DNA of 64,000 nt, taken from positions 5,704,001-5,768,000 of the forward strand of contig NZ_JBPJAQ010000001.1 in NCBI RefSeq assembly GCF_051172195.1. Reading direction: 5' to 3'. The stretch is from Paludibaculum fermentans_A. GTDB lineage: Bacteria; Acidobacteriota; Terriglobia; Bryobacterales; Bryobacteraceae. A program made the position numbers and the translations under genes. The notes under the pieces were generated by a model. The model searched no databases, was not told the DNA's origin, and worked only from the letters and a program-made list of their open reading frames with translations. Positions 52,373 to 60,688 of this stretch are shown here, piece after piece; position 1 is the stretch's first letter, and every line of letters starts with the position of its first letter.

Positions 52373-53488
52373 TCACTCCGTCCCGTAATTGATCTCCAAC
52401 CGCCGCACGGCCTTCGACGCCGCCCACAACACCAGCACCGTCACCGCCAGCAACCCGAGGATCGCCCCCGCCTTCGACGCCGGAGCCGCCGGGTTCAACA
52501 GCAACTTCAACAACGGGGGAGTCCCACTGTCCATGGGGGCCGGCACCGGGCACAGCGACTGCAGATAATGCAGCACGCTCAGCTTCTGCAGGATGTCCGG
52601 CAGAAACCCGTTGATGCTCTCCCAAGCCAGCAGTACCGCCGCCGGGATGATCGGATTCCGCAGCAACAACCCCGCCGCCACAAACACGCTTCCATACCCC
52701 ACACACCCCAGCATCGCCGCCACGCCATACCAAATCATGTGGCTCCAGCCCACGCTCTGCCAGTACGCCTGCATCTCCACCCCGCTGTGCGGCCACATCA
52801 TCGCCCAGTACGACAACAACGCACCGCTGGTGAAGATGACACACGCCGCCGTCAGCCCGGCAACATACTTGCCCAGCAGCAGCACTTCGCGCCTCGTCGG
52901 GAACAGAAACCAGAAGTGCAGCGTCTTGTCCAGCATCTCGCCCCGGAACAGGTTCATGAAGATGCCCAGGCACCCGAAGAAGATCGCCAGCCGCAGGTAG
53001 AAATACTGGAACACCCCCGCGTAAATCGACCGGTCCTCCTCGAAATTCCCCGACTCACGGGTGTTCTTGCTCTCCAGCAGGCCATTCACGAAGTGCAGGT
53101 TCACCCGCCGCTGCCCGTCGGTGTAAATCATGTGCCGGTGCCGCTCCAACTCCGGCTGCTCTTCATACCGCCGCTGGCCGTTCGGCGCCCGCTCTTCCTT
53201 GTACTTCCGCCGGTTCCATTCGTTGTCGTCCGCCGGTTCACCCAACCTCTGCAGCACCGCTTTGTCCGTCTCGCCCCTCGACACGCTGTCGAGCAACGCA
53301 GCCGAAACCTTGGGCCCCGACGCCCACCTCTGTTGCTGGAACTTCACCTCGATCGCATGACCGAGGAAAATCACCGAGGGGAACAACGCCAGCAGATACA
53401 CCCAGAATGCCCGCTTCGAAAAGAACGCCCGCCGCATCTCGATCCGCGCAATCACCCACGCCTGGCTCGCCCGCGTCGACATCGTCAT
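52373..53488 (-). CDS. ABC-2 type transporter permease
   Basis: The 371-residue protein has an N-terminal segment typical of ABC-2 permeases (WVIARIEMRRAFFSKRAFWV), a first helix (YLLALFPSVIFLG), a ~110-residue hydrophilic extracytoplasmic loop, and five more hydrophobic helices from ~residue 165. The export substrate is unknown. Its ATG overlaps the stop of the ATPase gene (ATGA), so this pair works together. The loop is unusually polar and rich in Arg/Glu. Confidence 0.82.
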   Translation of the reverse strand: MTMSTRASQAWVIARIEMRRAFFSKRAFWVYLLALFPSVIFLGHAIEVKFQQQRWASGPKVSAALLDSVSRGETDKAVLQRLGEPADDNEWNRRKYKEERAPNGQRRYEEQPELERHRHMIYTDGQRRVNLHFVNGLLESKNTRESGNFEEDRSIYAGVFQYFYLRLAIFFGCLGIFMNLFRGEMLDKTLHFWFLFPTRREVLLLGKYVAGLTAACVIFTSGALLSYWAMMWPHSGVEMQAYWQSVGWSHMIWYGVAAMLGCVGYGSVFVAAGLLLRNPIIPAAVLLAWESINGFLPDILQKLSVLHYLQSLCPVPAPMDSGTPPLLKLLLNPAAPASKAGAILGLLAVTVLVLWAASKAVRRLEINYGTE

Positions 53489-54417
53489 CGCCCACCCCCA
53501 ATCAGATACTCATACAAGGCGTCCACGTTCTCGTCCGCCGGAATCACGCTCGTCACGTCGTGGCCGCTCAACGCGATCCTCGATAGCGCCCGCGCAAACT
53601 CTTCCCGGTTCCGTGTCAACACCAGCAGCCCCAGCTTGTCCTCGTTCAGCTTGATCTCCGTCACGTGCTCTTCACTGAACAGCAGCGACGCGATCTTCGA
53701 CGCATCCCGGCACCGGATAATGAACTGGCTCGGATGCTCGTGAATCTCCTCGCGCACCCCGCGGATCTCGCCCTCGGCCAGAATGCTCCCGTTCGCAATC
53801 AGCACCACCTGGTCGCTGATCACGTCCACTTCCTGCAGCACGTGGCTCGACAGAATCACATGCCGCCCCATCGCCGCATAGTCGCGGAACAAGGCGATCG
53901 TCTCCGCCCGCACCAGTGGATCCAGGCCGTTCAACGGCTCGTCCAGCACCAGCACATCCGGCTCGTGCGCAATGGCCTGCGCCAGCCGCACCCTCTGCCG
54001 CATGCCCTTCGAATACGCCGCCACCTTACGGTGCGCCGCTTCCGTCAGGCTCACCCGCTTCAGCGCTTCCCACGCCTTGTGCTCCGACTCCGCCTTCGAA
54101 TACCCGTACAACTCCAGGCCCGTCGTCACAAATTGGAAGCCCGACGCCCACCGCGGAGCCGCGTCATACTGCGTCGCATATCCGCAGATCCGCATCAGTT
54201 GCTCCGGATCCCGCGGTGACAGGCCCCGAATCGAAACCGACCCGCGATCCGGATGGATCAACCCCATCATCAGGTTCATCAACGTCGTCTTGCCCGACCC
54301 GTTCGGCCCCACCAGGCTCGTCAACCCCGGCGGAATCCGCAGCGATACCCGGTTCACCCCCAGTACCTCGCCGTAGAACTTCGAGACGTTTTCGAAAATC
54401 ACTTCCTGCTGGCTCAC
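53485..54417 (-). CDS. ABC transporter ATP-binding protein
   Basis: The 310-residue protein has Walker A (GPNGSGKTT), a Q-loop (YATQYDAAP), signature AYSKGMRQRVRLAQAIAHEP (a YSKGMRQR-type variant of LSGGQ) and Walker B/D-loop (VLVLDEPLNGLDP), with a His switch in LSSHVLQE. A ~90-residue C-terminal extension is typical of the CcmA/NatA-like exporters that work with ABC-2 permeases. The start is GTG, placed in GTGA overlap with the preceding permease; GGAGGTGATCAA is its ribosome site. Confidence 0.9.
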   Translation of the reverse strand: MSQQEVIFENVSKFYGEVLGVNRVSLRIPPGLTSLVGPNGSGKTTLMNLMMGLIHPDRGSVSIRGLSPRDPEQLMRICGYATQYDAAPRWASGFQFVTTGLELYGYSKAESEHKAWEALKRVSLTEAAHRKVAAYSKGMRQRVRLAQAIAHEPDVLVLDEPLNGLDPLVRAETIALFRDYAAMGRHVILSSHVLQEVDVISDQVVLIANGSILAEGEIRGVREEIHEHPSQFIIRCRDASKIASLLFSEEHVTEIKLNEDKLGLLVLTRNREEFARALSRIALSGHDVTSVIPADENVDALYEYLIGGGR

Positions 54418-55292
54418 TTGATCACCTCCACCGGACGCAGCTTGCGCTCCAAAACCACGCCCAACAGGCCCACCAGCACCAGCAGCGCCACCGCGCACGC
54501 CATCGACCCCGGCCCGTCCGGAGGATCCGCGCCCAGCATGTCGCTCCACACCACATACATCGCCTTCGCCGGGTTCAACAACACGCCCCAGTCCACGCGG
54601 AATACCGCATTCACCATCGTCGCCACACCTGCCGTTACAAAGAAGAAGCCCAGCACCAGCGCTCCAGCCACAATCTTCCACTTCACATACGCTGAGCACG
54701 CCAGCGCCACCAGGCTCACCATCAGAATCCACAGCAGGAACCCGAACAGCAGCGCCGCCGCCATCCGCGCATGGTCCAGCATCCAGTCCCAGCCCGCCAT
54801 GCCCGATTGAATCCCGAACAACATCAATCCGGGGACCCACGTAATCGTCGACAACAGCCCCACCAGCACCAGCAGCCGCGCCAGCACGTAGTCTTTTCGT
54901 GTCAGCGGCCGGCTCAAATACAAAGGCAGCGCATTGTTCGCCAGGTCCGGAGCAATCAACCCCGGTCCGGCCAGCGCAGCCAGCAGCACGCTGAACGTCG
55001 ATTGGAAATTCATGAAGATCAGGAAGAATCTCGGGTTGATCTCCATGAACTTCGCCAGCCCGCCATCCTGGCCCCGGTTGTTGGTCAAACTCGCAAAAAT
55101 CTCGAGATGGTTCGAAAGGTAGATGAACAGCCCGCACAGCAGCGGCCAGATCAGCGACGCCGTCAATAACAGCACCACCAGCCTCTGCTGGAACAGCCGC
55201 TCCCACGAAAACCGCGGCAGCGAGAACAGCCGCGTCCAGTGCCCCGTCAACGGACCCTGATACCGCTGGTACCCGCGCTTATATACCGCCAT
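54414..55292 (-). CDS. ABC-2 type transporter permease
   Basis: The 292-residue protein has about six to seven hydrophobic helices (VVLLLTASLIWPLLCGLFIY, VLLAALAGPGLIAPDL, and later LFGFLLWILMVSLVALACSA). The NALPLYLSRPLTRKDYVLAR segment is characteristic of ABC-2 permeases. Its start overlaps the upstream ATPase gene by 14 nt, with GGAGGAGGTGG as ribosome site. It overlaps the next ATPase by GTGA. It may pair with either flanking ATPase. Confidence 0.82.
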   Translation of the reverse strand: MAVYKRGYQRYQGPLTGHWTRLFSLPRFSWERLFQQRLVVLLLTASLIWPLLCGLFIYLSNHLEIFASLTNNRGQDGGLAKFMEINPRFFLIFMNFQSTFSVLLAALAGPGLIAPDLANNALPLYLSRPLTRKDYVLARLLVLVGLLSTITWVPGLMLFGIQSGMAGWDWMLDHARMAAALLFGFLLWILMVSLVALACSAYVKWKIVAGALVLGFFFVTAGVATMVNAVFRVDWGVLLNPAKAMYVVWSDMLGADPPDGPGSMACAVALLVLVGLLGVVLERKLRPVEVIK

Positions 55293-56262
55293 TGGCCGCC
55301 ACCTCCTCCGGAGCCGTCGCACCCGGCGATTTCGCCAGGTGCCCCACCGCCCGCAGGAAGATCTCTTCCAGCGTGTCGCGCCGGTGTGTCAGCTTTCTTA
55401 CCCTCAATCCCTCGCCCGCCGTCACCTTCCACACCACCGCGATCTCGACACCCGGCGGCAGCACAATCCGCCACCGGCCCTGGCCTTCGTTCACCCCGTC
55501 AGCGCCTACCTTGTGCAGCGCTTCCAGCAGCCCGCTGTCGTCGCCCGAAACTTCCAGCTCCACGAAGAAGCGGTTCGACTTCCGCTCCGCTTCCAGGTCC
55601 GCCTCGTGCACCACCACGCCGTCCTTCAGGATCACCACCTCGTCGCAGACCTCTTCCACGTCGCGCAACAGGTGCGAGCACAACACCACGTTCATCCCGT
55701 GGTCTTCCTTCATCTCTTTCACCAGCCGCAGCATCCTCTGCCGCGCCGCCGGGTCCAGCCCGTTCGTCGGCTCGTCCAGAATCACCAGCGGCGGCCCGTG
55801 CACAATCGCCTGCGCCAGCTTCGCCATCTGCTTCATGCCCAACGAATAGGTGCCCAGGTCTCTATAACGCGCCTCGCCCAGGCCCACATGGAACAGCGTC
55901 TCGTGGGCCTTTTCCAGCGCCGTCTCCTTGGGCAGTCCCGACAACTCGCCCATCTGCCGCAGGAATCGCACCGCCGTCATGTTCGATATGAAAGAATCGC
56001 TCTCCGGCATATAGCCGATCCGCGACCGCACTTCCCGAACCTGCTTGTGGCAGTCAAACCCCATGATCTTCGCCGTGCCCGACAGCGGCAGGTGAAACCC
56101 CAGCAGCGTCTGGATCAACGTCGATTTCCCAGCCCCGTTCGGACCCAGCAGCCCAATCGCCCGGCCCTGGCCCGCAACGCCGAGCCGGCAGGAGATCCCC
56201 TTCAGGATCTCCCGCCGGCCCAGCTTCACTCTTAAGTTTTCGAGTTCAATTACTGGCGGCAT
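55279..56262 (-). CDS. ABC transporter ATP-binding protein
   Basis: The 327-residue product has Walker A (GPNGAGKST), a Q-loop-type segment (RIGYMPESD), signature TYSLGMKQMAKLAQAIVHGP and Walker B (LVILDEPTNGLDPAAR), with His in LCSHLLRDVEE. The C-terminal part (~225-327) carries a beta domain seen in exporters of the gliding/NatA type. It overlaps the FecR-domain gene by 17 nt and the permease gene by 14 nt, which shows tight coupling of regulation and transport. Confidence 0.9.
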   Translation of the reverse strand: MPPVIELENLRVKLGRREILKGISCRLGVAGQGRAIGLLGPNGAGKSTLIQTLLGFHLPLSGTAKIMGFDCHKQVREVRSRIGYMPESDSFISNMTAVRFLRQMGELSGLPKETALEKAHETLFHVGLGEARYRDLGTYSLGMKQMAKLAQAIVHGPPLVILDEPTNGLDPAARQRMLRLVKEMKEDHGMNVVLCSHLLRDVEEVCDEVVILKDGVVVHEADLEAERKSNRFFVELEVSGDDSGLLEALHKVGADGVNEGQGRWRIVLPPGVEIAVVWKVTAGEGLRVRKLTHRRDTLEEIFLRAVGHLAKSPGATAPEEVAANGGI

Positions 56263-58708
56263 TCTTCTTTATGTTCCGGTTGATTTTGTTTGAGCTTGCG
56301 TCGGCTGCCGTACCGGCCAGCATCCCGTCGAGAATCAGGCTCGTTAATCGAGTACGACTCGAAACCCGGATTCGTTCCGTTTCTCCGCTCACTACCACCA
56401 GAATCGGGTCCCGGTCCTGGGTAATCGTCTTCAGCGCTTCGTTCGAAACAACCGAGTTCAGCCCGTCCAGCGCGCCTTTCATGTTCAGCCACAGGAAGCC
56501 CGAAGGATGCACGCCCGCCGAGGCCGGCATGTACTGCACGAACTTCGCTGACCGCGTCAACGCAAACCCGCCGTCCCGCGTCTTCAGGGCCCGCTGCGCC
56601 ACACCCAGGTCCGTGCTCATTACCACGTAGCCCCGGTCGTAGGTCCAGTACAGCGTCATCGGTGCGCCCGCCGCTTTGATCGTCATCCACAACCGGCCTT
56701 CAATCGTCTGCTGGCCCATCACCAGCTTCCGCGATTGATACTCCGCCGGCAGCTCCGCATTGTGCGCATCCACCAGCTTCGCAATCGTGCCGTCCAGCGT
56801 CCCCGGCTTGTAGACTTCCGCCGCCGCAATCCAGCCAGGAATCGGCAGGCTCGCATTCTCGATCGCCACCGCGAAGTCCGTCCCCAGCGCCGACGCCAGG
56901 TCCTTGCCGATGTCGATCCCCAACTTCGCCTGAGCCTCGTCCAGATGAGTCTTGAACTTATCGTCCATCGAACCCATCAGGTTCGTGATCTCCGTGAACA
57001 TCTGGCTCGGCTCTTTCGTCGAGCCCGAGAACGCCATCAGCGCGTCGCTCGTGATGTACTCAGAAGCCCCCGAGGCCCCAGCCGGAGCCAGCCACGCCGC
57101 AATTCCTGCCCGCGCCCCGGCAAAGTTCAAGGTCGCTTCGTTCTCTTCCGACCCGTCACTCGACCTCTGCTCGAAGAACAACGTCTTCAGCGGCACGCCG
57201 CCCGTTAAGACACTCGCCTTCTGGGTCGAGCTCATCTGGAACGACGCCGCGTTCAGCCCCAGCATCCAGCCCACGCCACGCTGGTAGTGCTGTGTCACCT
57301 CAGCCGCGAAAGCGCTCGTCGCGCCCTGGCCCAACTGCCCCATCGCCCACAGCAGGTGCGTCTGGTTGTCCGTGATCACCACCACCTTCTCGTTCACACC
57401 GAAGTTCACGCCCTCCACCATCGGCGCCAGCGCTTTGCGCACCGCCGCCTGCTGGCCTGGGTTCACTTCCGCGATCACAAAGGCCACCCGGTCCTGCTCA
57501 CCGCCCGGACCCTGCGCCAGCACAAAGCCGATCTCCTCGCCCAGCAGCGGCATCACCGCCTGGACCTTGCCAAGCATCTCCCGCACCTTCTCACCGTTGG
57601 CCGACTTCCACCATTCGCCGAACGTCGCGTTCTGCTCCGCCCGCTGCTCCGCTAGCCGCACAGCCTCTTCCAACGTCCCCGAGATGTTCGGAGCCGCGCC
57701 GAAGGCAACGACGTTCGAAGGCAGGTACGCCACCAGCTTGGCCTGCGTCCGCATGGCCGGCGTCGGTAACTCCGCAATCTGCTTCTCCAACTTCGAGAAC
57801 TCAGCCAACAGCGCGAAATACTTCTGCTTCTCCGCACTCCAGGCCACGGCTTCCTGGGCCGTCACCCCGCTCAACGCTGAGGTCGAACCCGCAATCTCAC
57901 CCGGCTTCAACGTCTGGTTGAAGTGCGGCTGATTCACCTCCACCGCGCCCTCAACCACGGCCACAACGGATCCGTTCATGCCCGTAGAAACCGCAAAGAC
58001 AGTGCCCTTCACAGACGCCTCGGAGTCCCGCGTCCGCACCTTCAAATGACCGCGCCGCTGCTTCGCCGCCTGCACAATCACATCGCCGCGCTCCAGTTGC
58101 ACCGTCGCGCCGCTCCACGCCGCATGCACAAACAACTGGCTGCGCTCGTTCATCTCGACAGCCGAACCATCGGCCAGCCGCAGCACCGCATGCGAGCCCG
58201 CACCGGTGCGCACAATCTGCCCTTCGCTCAACGTCGCCCCGGCGCCCATCGCCGTGTCGGTCAAGCCATATACCTGGCCCGAGGCCCGCTCCAAGGTAGC
58301 CCGCGGACCCGACGGCGCCATCAGCGAGTCAATCCTGTCCCGCCCCGTATACAGCGCCACCAGCCCGATGCTCGCCGCCAAAGCCCACCGCTGCCACACC
58401 GGGCGCGGCTTCCTCACTGCCACGGCGGGCAGGACGACCACCTTTCGTTCCCCTTTGGCTTCCGCGTACATGCGCCTGCATTCCGCGCACCGCCCCAGAT
58501 GGTCATCCATCAACGCCCGCCGGTTCTCAGCCAGCTCACCTTTCAGGTAAGCCGCGAGATCCGCTTGAAACTCCATGCACAGCGACGGCACCTGCCCCAT
58601 CAGCTTGCGCAACACCCGCTCCTGCGCCGCTGCCATTTCACCGGTCGGCACAGGCTCGTTCTTCATTGCTTCCAGCGCTTGATCCAGACGCTCTTCCGAC
58701 ATGTCCAT
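56246..58708 (-). CDS. zinc-finger anti-sigma / FecR-domain protein with large periplasmic part
   Basis: The 820-residue protein begins with a putative zinc-finger HC2 anti-sigma segment (C in PSLCMEFQADLAAYLKGELA, then HLGRCAECRRMY), a membrane helix (WALAASIGLVALYTG, ~108-123) and a FecR domain (~140-265: GQIVRTGAGSHAVLRLADGS, SVKGTVFAVSTGMNGSVVAV). The remaining ~550 residues are a periplasmic region resembling DUF3352-type proteins (AKLVAYLPSNVVAFGAAPNI). Since it follows the ECF sigma gene by 7 bp, it is the likely anti-sigma factor. The size is far above the usual 200-350 residues. Confidence 0.78.
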   Translation of the reverse strand: MDMSEERLDQALEAMKNEPVPTGEMAAAQERVLRKLMGQVPSLCMEFQADLAAYLKGELAENRRALMDDHLGRCAECRRMYAEAKGERKVVVLPAVAVRKPRPVWQRWALAASIGLVALYTGRDRIDSLMAPSGPRATLERASGQVYGLTDTAMGAGATLSEGQIVRTGAGSHAVLRLADGSAVEMNERSQLFVHAAWSGATVQLERGDVIVQAAKQRRGHLKVRTRDSEASVKGTVFAVSTGMNGSVVAVVEGAVEVNQPHFNQTLKPGEIAGSTSALSGVTAQEAVAWSAEKQKYFALLAEFSKLEKQIAELPTPAMRTQAKLVAYLPSNVVAFGAAPNISGTLEEAVRLAEQRAEQNATFGEWWKSANGEKVREMLGKVQAVMPLLGEEIGFVLAQGPGGEQDRVAFVIAEVNPGQQAAVRKALAPMVEGVNFGVNEKVVVITDNQTHLLWAMGQLGQGATSAFAAEVTQHYQRGVGWMLGLNAASFQMSSTQKASVLTGGVPLKTLFFEQRSSDGSEENEATLNFAGARAGIAAWLAPAGASGASEYITSDALMAFSGSTKEPSQMFTEITNLMGSMDDKFKTHLDEAQAKLGIDIGKDLASALGTDFAVAIENASLPIPGWIAAAEVYKPGTLDGTIAKLVDAHNAELPAEYQSRKLVMGQQTIEGRLWMTIKAAGAPMTLYWTYDRGYVVMSTDLGVAQRALKTRDGGFALTRSAKFVQYMPASAGVHPSGFLWLNMKGALDGLNSVVSNEALKTITQDRDPILVVVSGETERIRVSSRTRLTSLILDGMLAGTAADASSNKINRNIKKNAASN

Positions 58709-58715
58709 ATCCCCC

Positions 58716-59192
58716 TTACTTCCCTAGTTCCGCCTGCAACACTTGCCGGATGCGGTGCAGCTTCACCGCCACCCTCGCCTTGTCCACATTGAAGATCTCC
58801 GCAATTTCCCCATTGCTGAGCCCTTCCACATACCGCAAAAGGAACATCTCGGCGTCATCCTTCGGCAGCGTCGCCACGGCCTGCCGCAGCGTCTCCTTTA
58901 AGAGATAGGTGGATTCCTTCACCGCCTTCGGCCCGCTCGCTTCCAGCGGAGCCTCCGCCTTCGATGCCTTCGACCTCAAGATGTCGATCGCCGCGTTCGT
59001 AGCCGCCCGCCGGAAATACCGGTCGGGATGCCCCTGTGGATCCACGCCATCAGCCCGGTTCCAGACACGCATGAATACCGTCTGCAGTGCATCCTCTGCA
59101 TCTGCTGTATTGCCGGTTACACGCAAAGCGCTCTTGTAAACGATGGCTGAGTATTGGTTGTAGAGTTCTGTGAATCCTGGTGGCGGGTTCAT
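58716..59192 (-). CDS. ECF-type RNA polymerase sigma factor
   Basis: The ~158-residue protein has sigma region 2 (FTELYNQYSAIVYKSALRVT, DAEDALQTVFMRVW, RYFRRAATNAAIDILR) and region 4 (LPKDDAEMFLLRYVEGLSNG, EIAEIFNVDKARVAVKLHRI). It heads the long minus-strand gene set and is followed by its probable anti-sigma factor. ATG 59192 was chosen from the family start (MNPPPGFTELY); ATG 59234 is in frame with GAGG upstream and may be used instead. Confidence 0.9.
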   Translation of the reverse strand: MNPPPGFTELYNQYSAIVYKSALRVTGNTADAEDALQTVFMRVWNRADGVDPQGHPDRYFRRAATNAAIDILRSKASKAEAPLEASGPKAVKESTYLLKETLRQAVATLPKDDAEMFLLRYVEGLSNGEIAEIFNVDKARVAVKLHRIRQVLQAELGK

Positions 59193-59287
59193 ATGTACCG
59201 TTACGCTAGACGTCGCCAGGCTGAGTGATCCCATATTCCGGTTGCCTCAGCCACCTATACGGGCCGTCTTGCGCCTTTATTTCAAAC

Positions 59288-60526
59288 TCATTCCAGCACG
59301 CGGACGAACTCAAAGTGCGTCTGCAGACTGTAGGTGTCAATCGATTCGGTCCTGACCACGACCTGGAACTTTCGCGGCCAGCTACCCCCGAATCGCTTCT
59401 CGAGCTCGGCCAAACCTTCGGTCGACGTGAAGAACTTTGCCCCCGCTTCGGAGCCGTCCGAATTGATGCCGGAGAAGATGAGTAGCCGCCGGCGGCCGGC
59501 CTGGTCCGTTGGCAGCACCGTCACTAACCCATAGTTAAGACGCAGGTTATCGGTGGCGTACCACCATTCCGTCTCGCCCTTCCGGGGGCTCCGGTTGTGG
59601 ACGCCCAGGCGCCGGTGCTCGGGGTTGTACTCCACCGTCATGCCGCCTTCCGGCATCAGCGAACTCACCGTTTCGCTATATTCGGGCCGCCCGATGAGCA
59701 CCGCGTTCCGCTCCCTAAGTGCCACGGCATGAGTACGATAGGCAGGAATCGTCTCCACATGGGCGCCGCGTGCCGCCAGGGCTTGGGTCACCACCAGCGC
59801 GGCCGAGGCGTCGCCCCATAAAGGCGAATGATGATTGGGATGCAGGAACGCGGTTTTCCCTAATGGATGGTTCCGCCACCGGGTGTACCACTGTTCAAAG
59901 CCTGGGGTGCGGTCGATCTCTGTCCGAAATGCCGGATCGCCCGTGGGCGGCGGATCGTTCCCGAAATCACGGACATACAGTTGCAGCGGCGTCGCCAGGG
60001 CGATCGTCACTTCCGTGCCCGGTTCCAGCATTGGACCCCACGCCGCCTTCAATAACCGCTCGCTTTCCGGCAGTGTGCGCGACTGCCAGAGCCTCCAGCC
60101 GCCCACGAGAATGGAGACGCTGAGGACTCCTAAGACGAACGGCAGCCATGGCTTAGGCGCGCGAGCCGGTTTCTCGTCGGGGGCCTGGACTACATACTTG
60201 ACGCCGTAGGAACCTTTCGGGATCTCCAGCCGGAACTCGGCCGCGCTGGCCTCGCCGGTGTAATACTCCTCCAGCTTTTTCCTAAGCGAATGGACCCGGG
60301 TTCGTACGGAAGAGTCGGTCTCGGGAGCGAAATCCGCCGGCCGCCCCAGCGCCTGCACCCCGATCTCGTACTCCGTGACGGCGTTGGCCCGGCCCTGCTG
60401 TTCCTGCTGGCAAAGGTACTCGAGCAGCGCCTTCGACTGGTCCGACCGCCGGAACGCGGCGCTCTCCAGAATGCTCTTTAGGGCCTGCTGCTTCTGCTCG
60501 GCTGTGAACGGGGCCGACCGTGACAT
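59288..60526 (-). CDS. membrane-anchored winged-helix protein
   Basis: The ~412-residue product has an N-terminal region (SDQSKALLEYLCQQEQQGRA, EYEIGVQALGRPADFAPETD, SSVRTRVHSLRKKLEEYY) that resembles the winged-helix domain of OmpR/CadC-like regulators as found in many acidobacterial proteins. A membrane helix (WLPFVLGVLSVSILVGGWRL) and a ~250-residue extracytoplasmic domain follow. This is a one-component regulator plan like CadC/ToxR, where the outer domain senses and the inner one binds DNA. ATG 60526 is favoured. It is divergent from the FAD-oxidoreductase gene, a plausible target. Confidence 0.7.
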   Translation of the reverse strand: MSRSAPFTAEQKQQALKSILESAAFRRSDQSKALLEYLCQQEQQGRANAVTEYEIGVQALGRPADFAPETDSSVRTRVHSLRKKLEEYYTGEASAAEFRLEIPKGSYGVKYVVQAPDEKPARAPKPWLPFVLGVLSVSILVGGWRLWQSRTLPESERLLKAAWGPMLEPGTEVTIALATPLQLYVRDFGNDPPPTGDPAFRTEIDRTPGFEQWYTRWRNHPLGKTAFLHPNHHSPLWGDASAALVVTQALAARGAHVETIPAYRTHAVALRERNAVLIGRPEYSETVSSLMPEGGMTVEYNPEHRRLGVHNRSPRKGETEWWYATDNLRLNYGLVTVLPTDQAGRRRLLIFSGINSDGSEAGAKFFTSTEGLAELEKRFGGSWPRKFQVVVRTESIDTYSLQTHFEFVRVLE

Positions 60527-60688
60527 CGCGACCCCGAGAGTAACACAATCCGGCCATCGGAAACACCCGCATAACAAACTCGTAACGGCTGCACTCCGCT
60601 CATTCCAAAGGGGCAATTAGAGAACATCGTCTTGACAACAAGATGCTGGCCCGCCGCGGCCCGTCTGGCGTTTCATGGCTTACACAGT

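Noticed and set aside
52568..53743. 391-codon forward ORF opposite the ABC permease and ATPase
   Set aside because: It is a shadow of two overlapping transporter genes; its product is His/Arg/Pro-rich with no recognisable domain.
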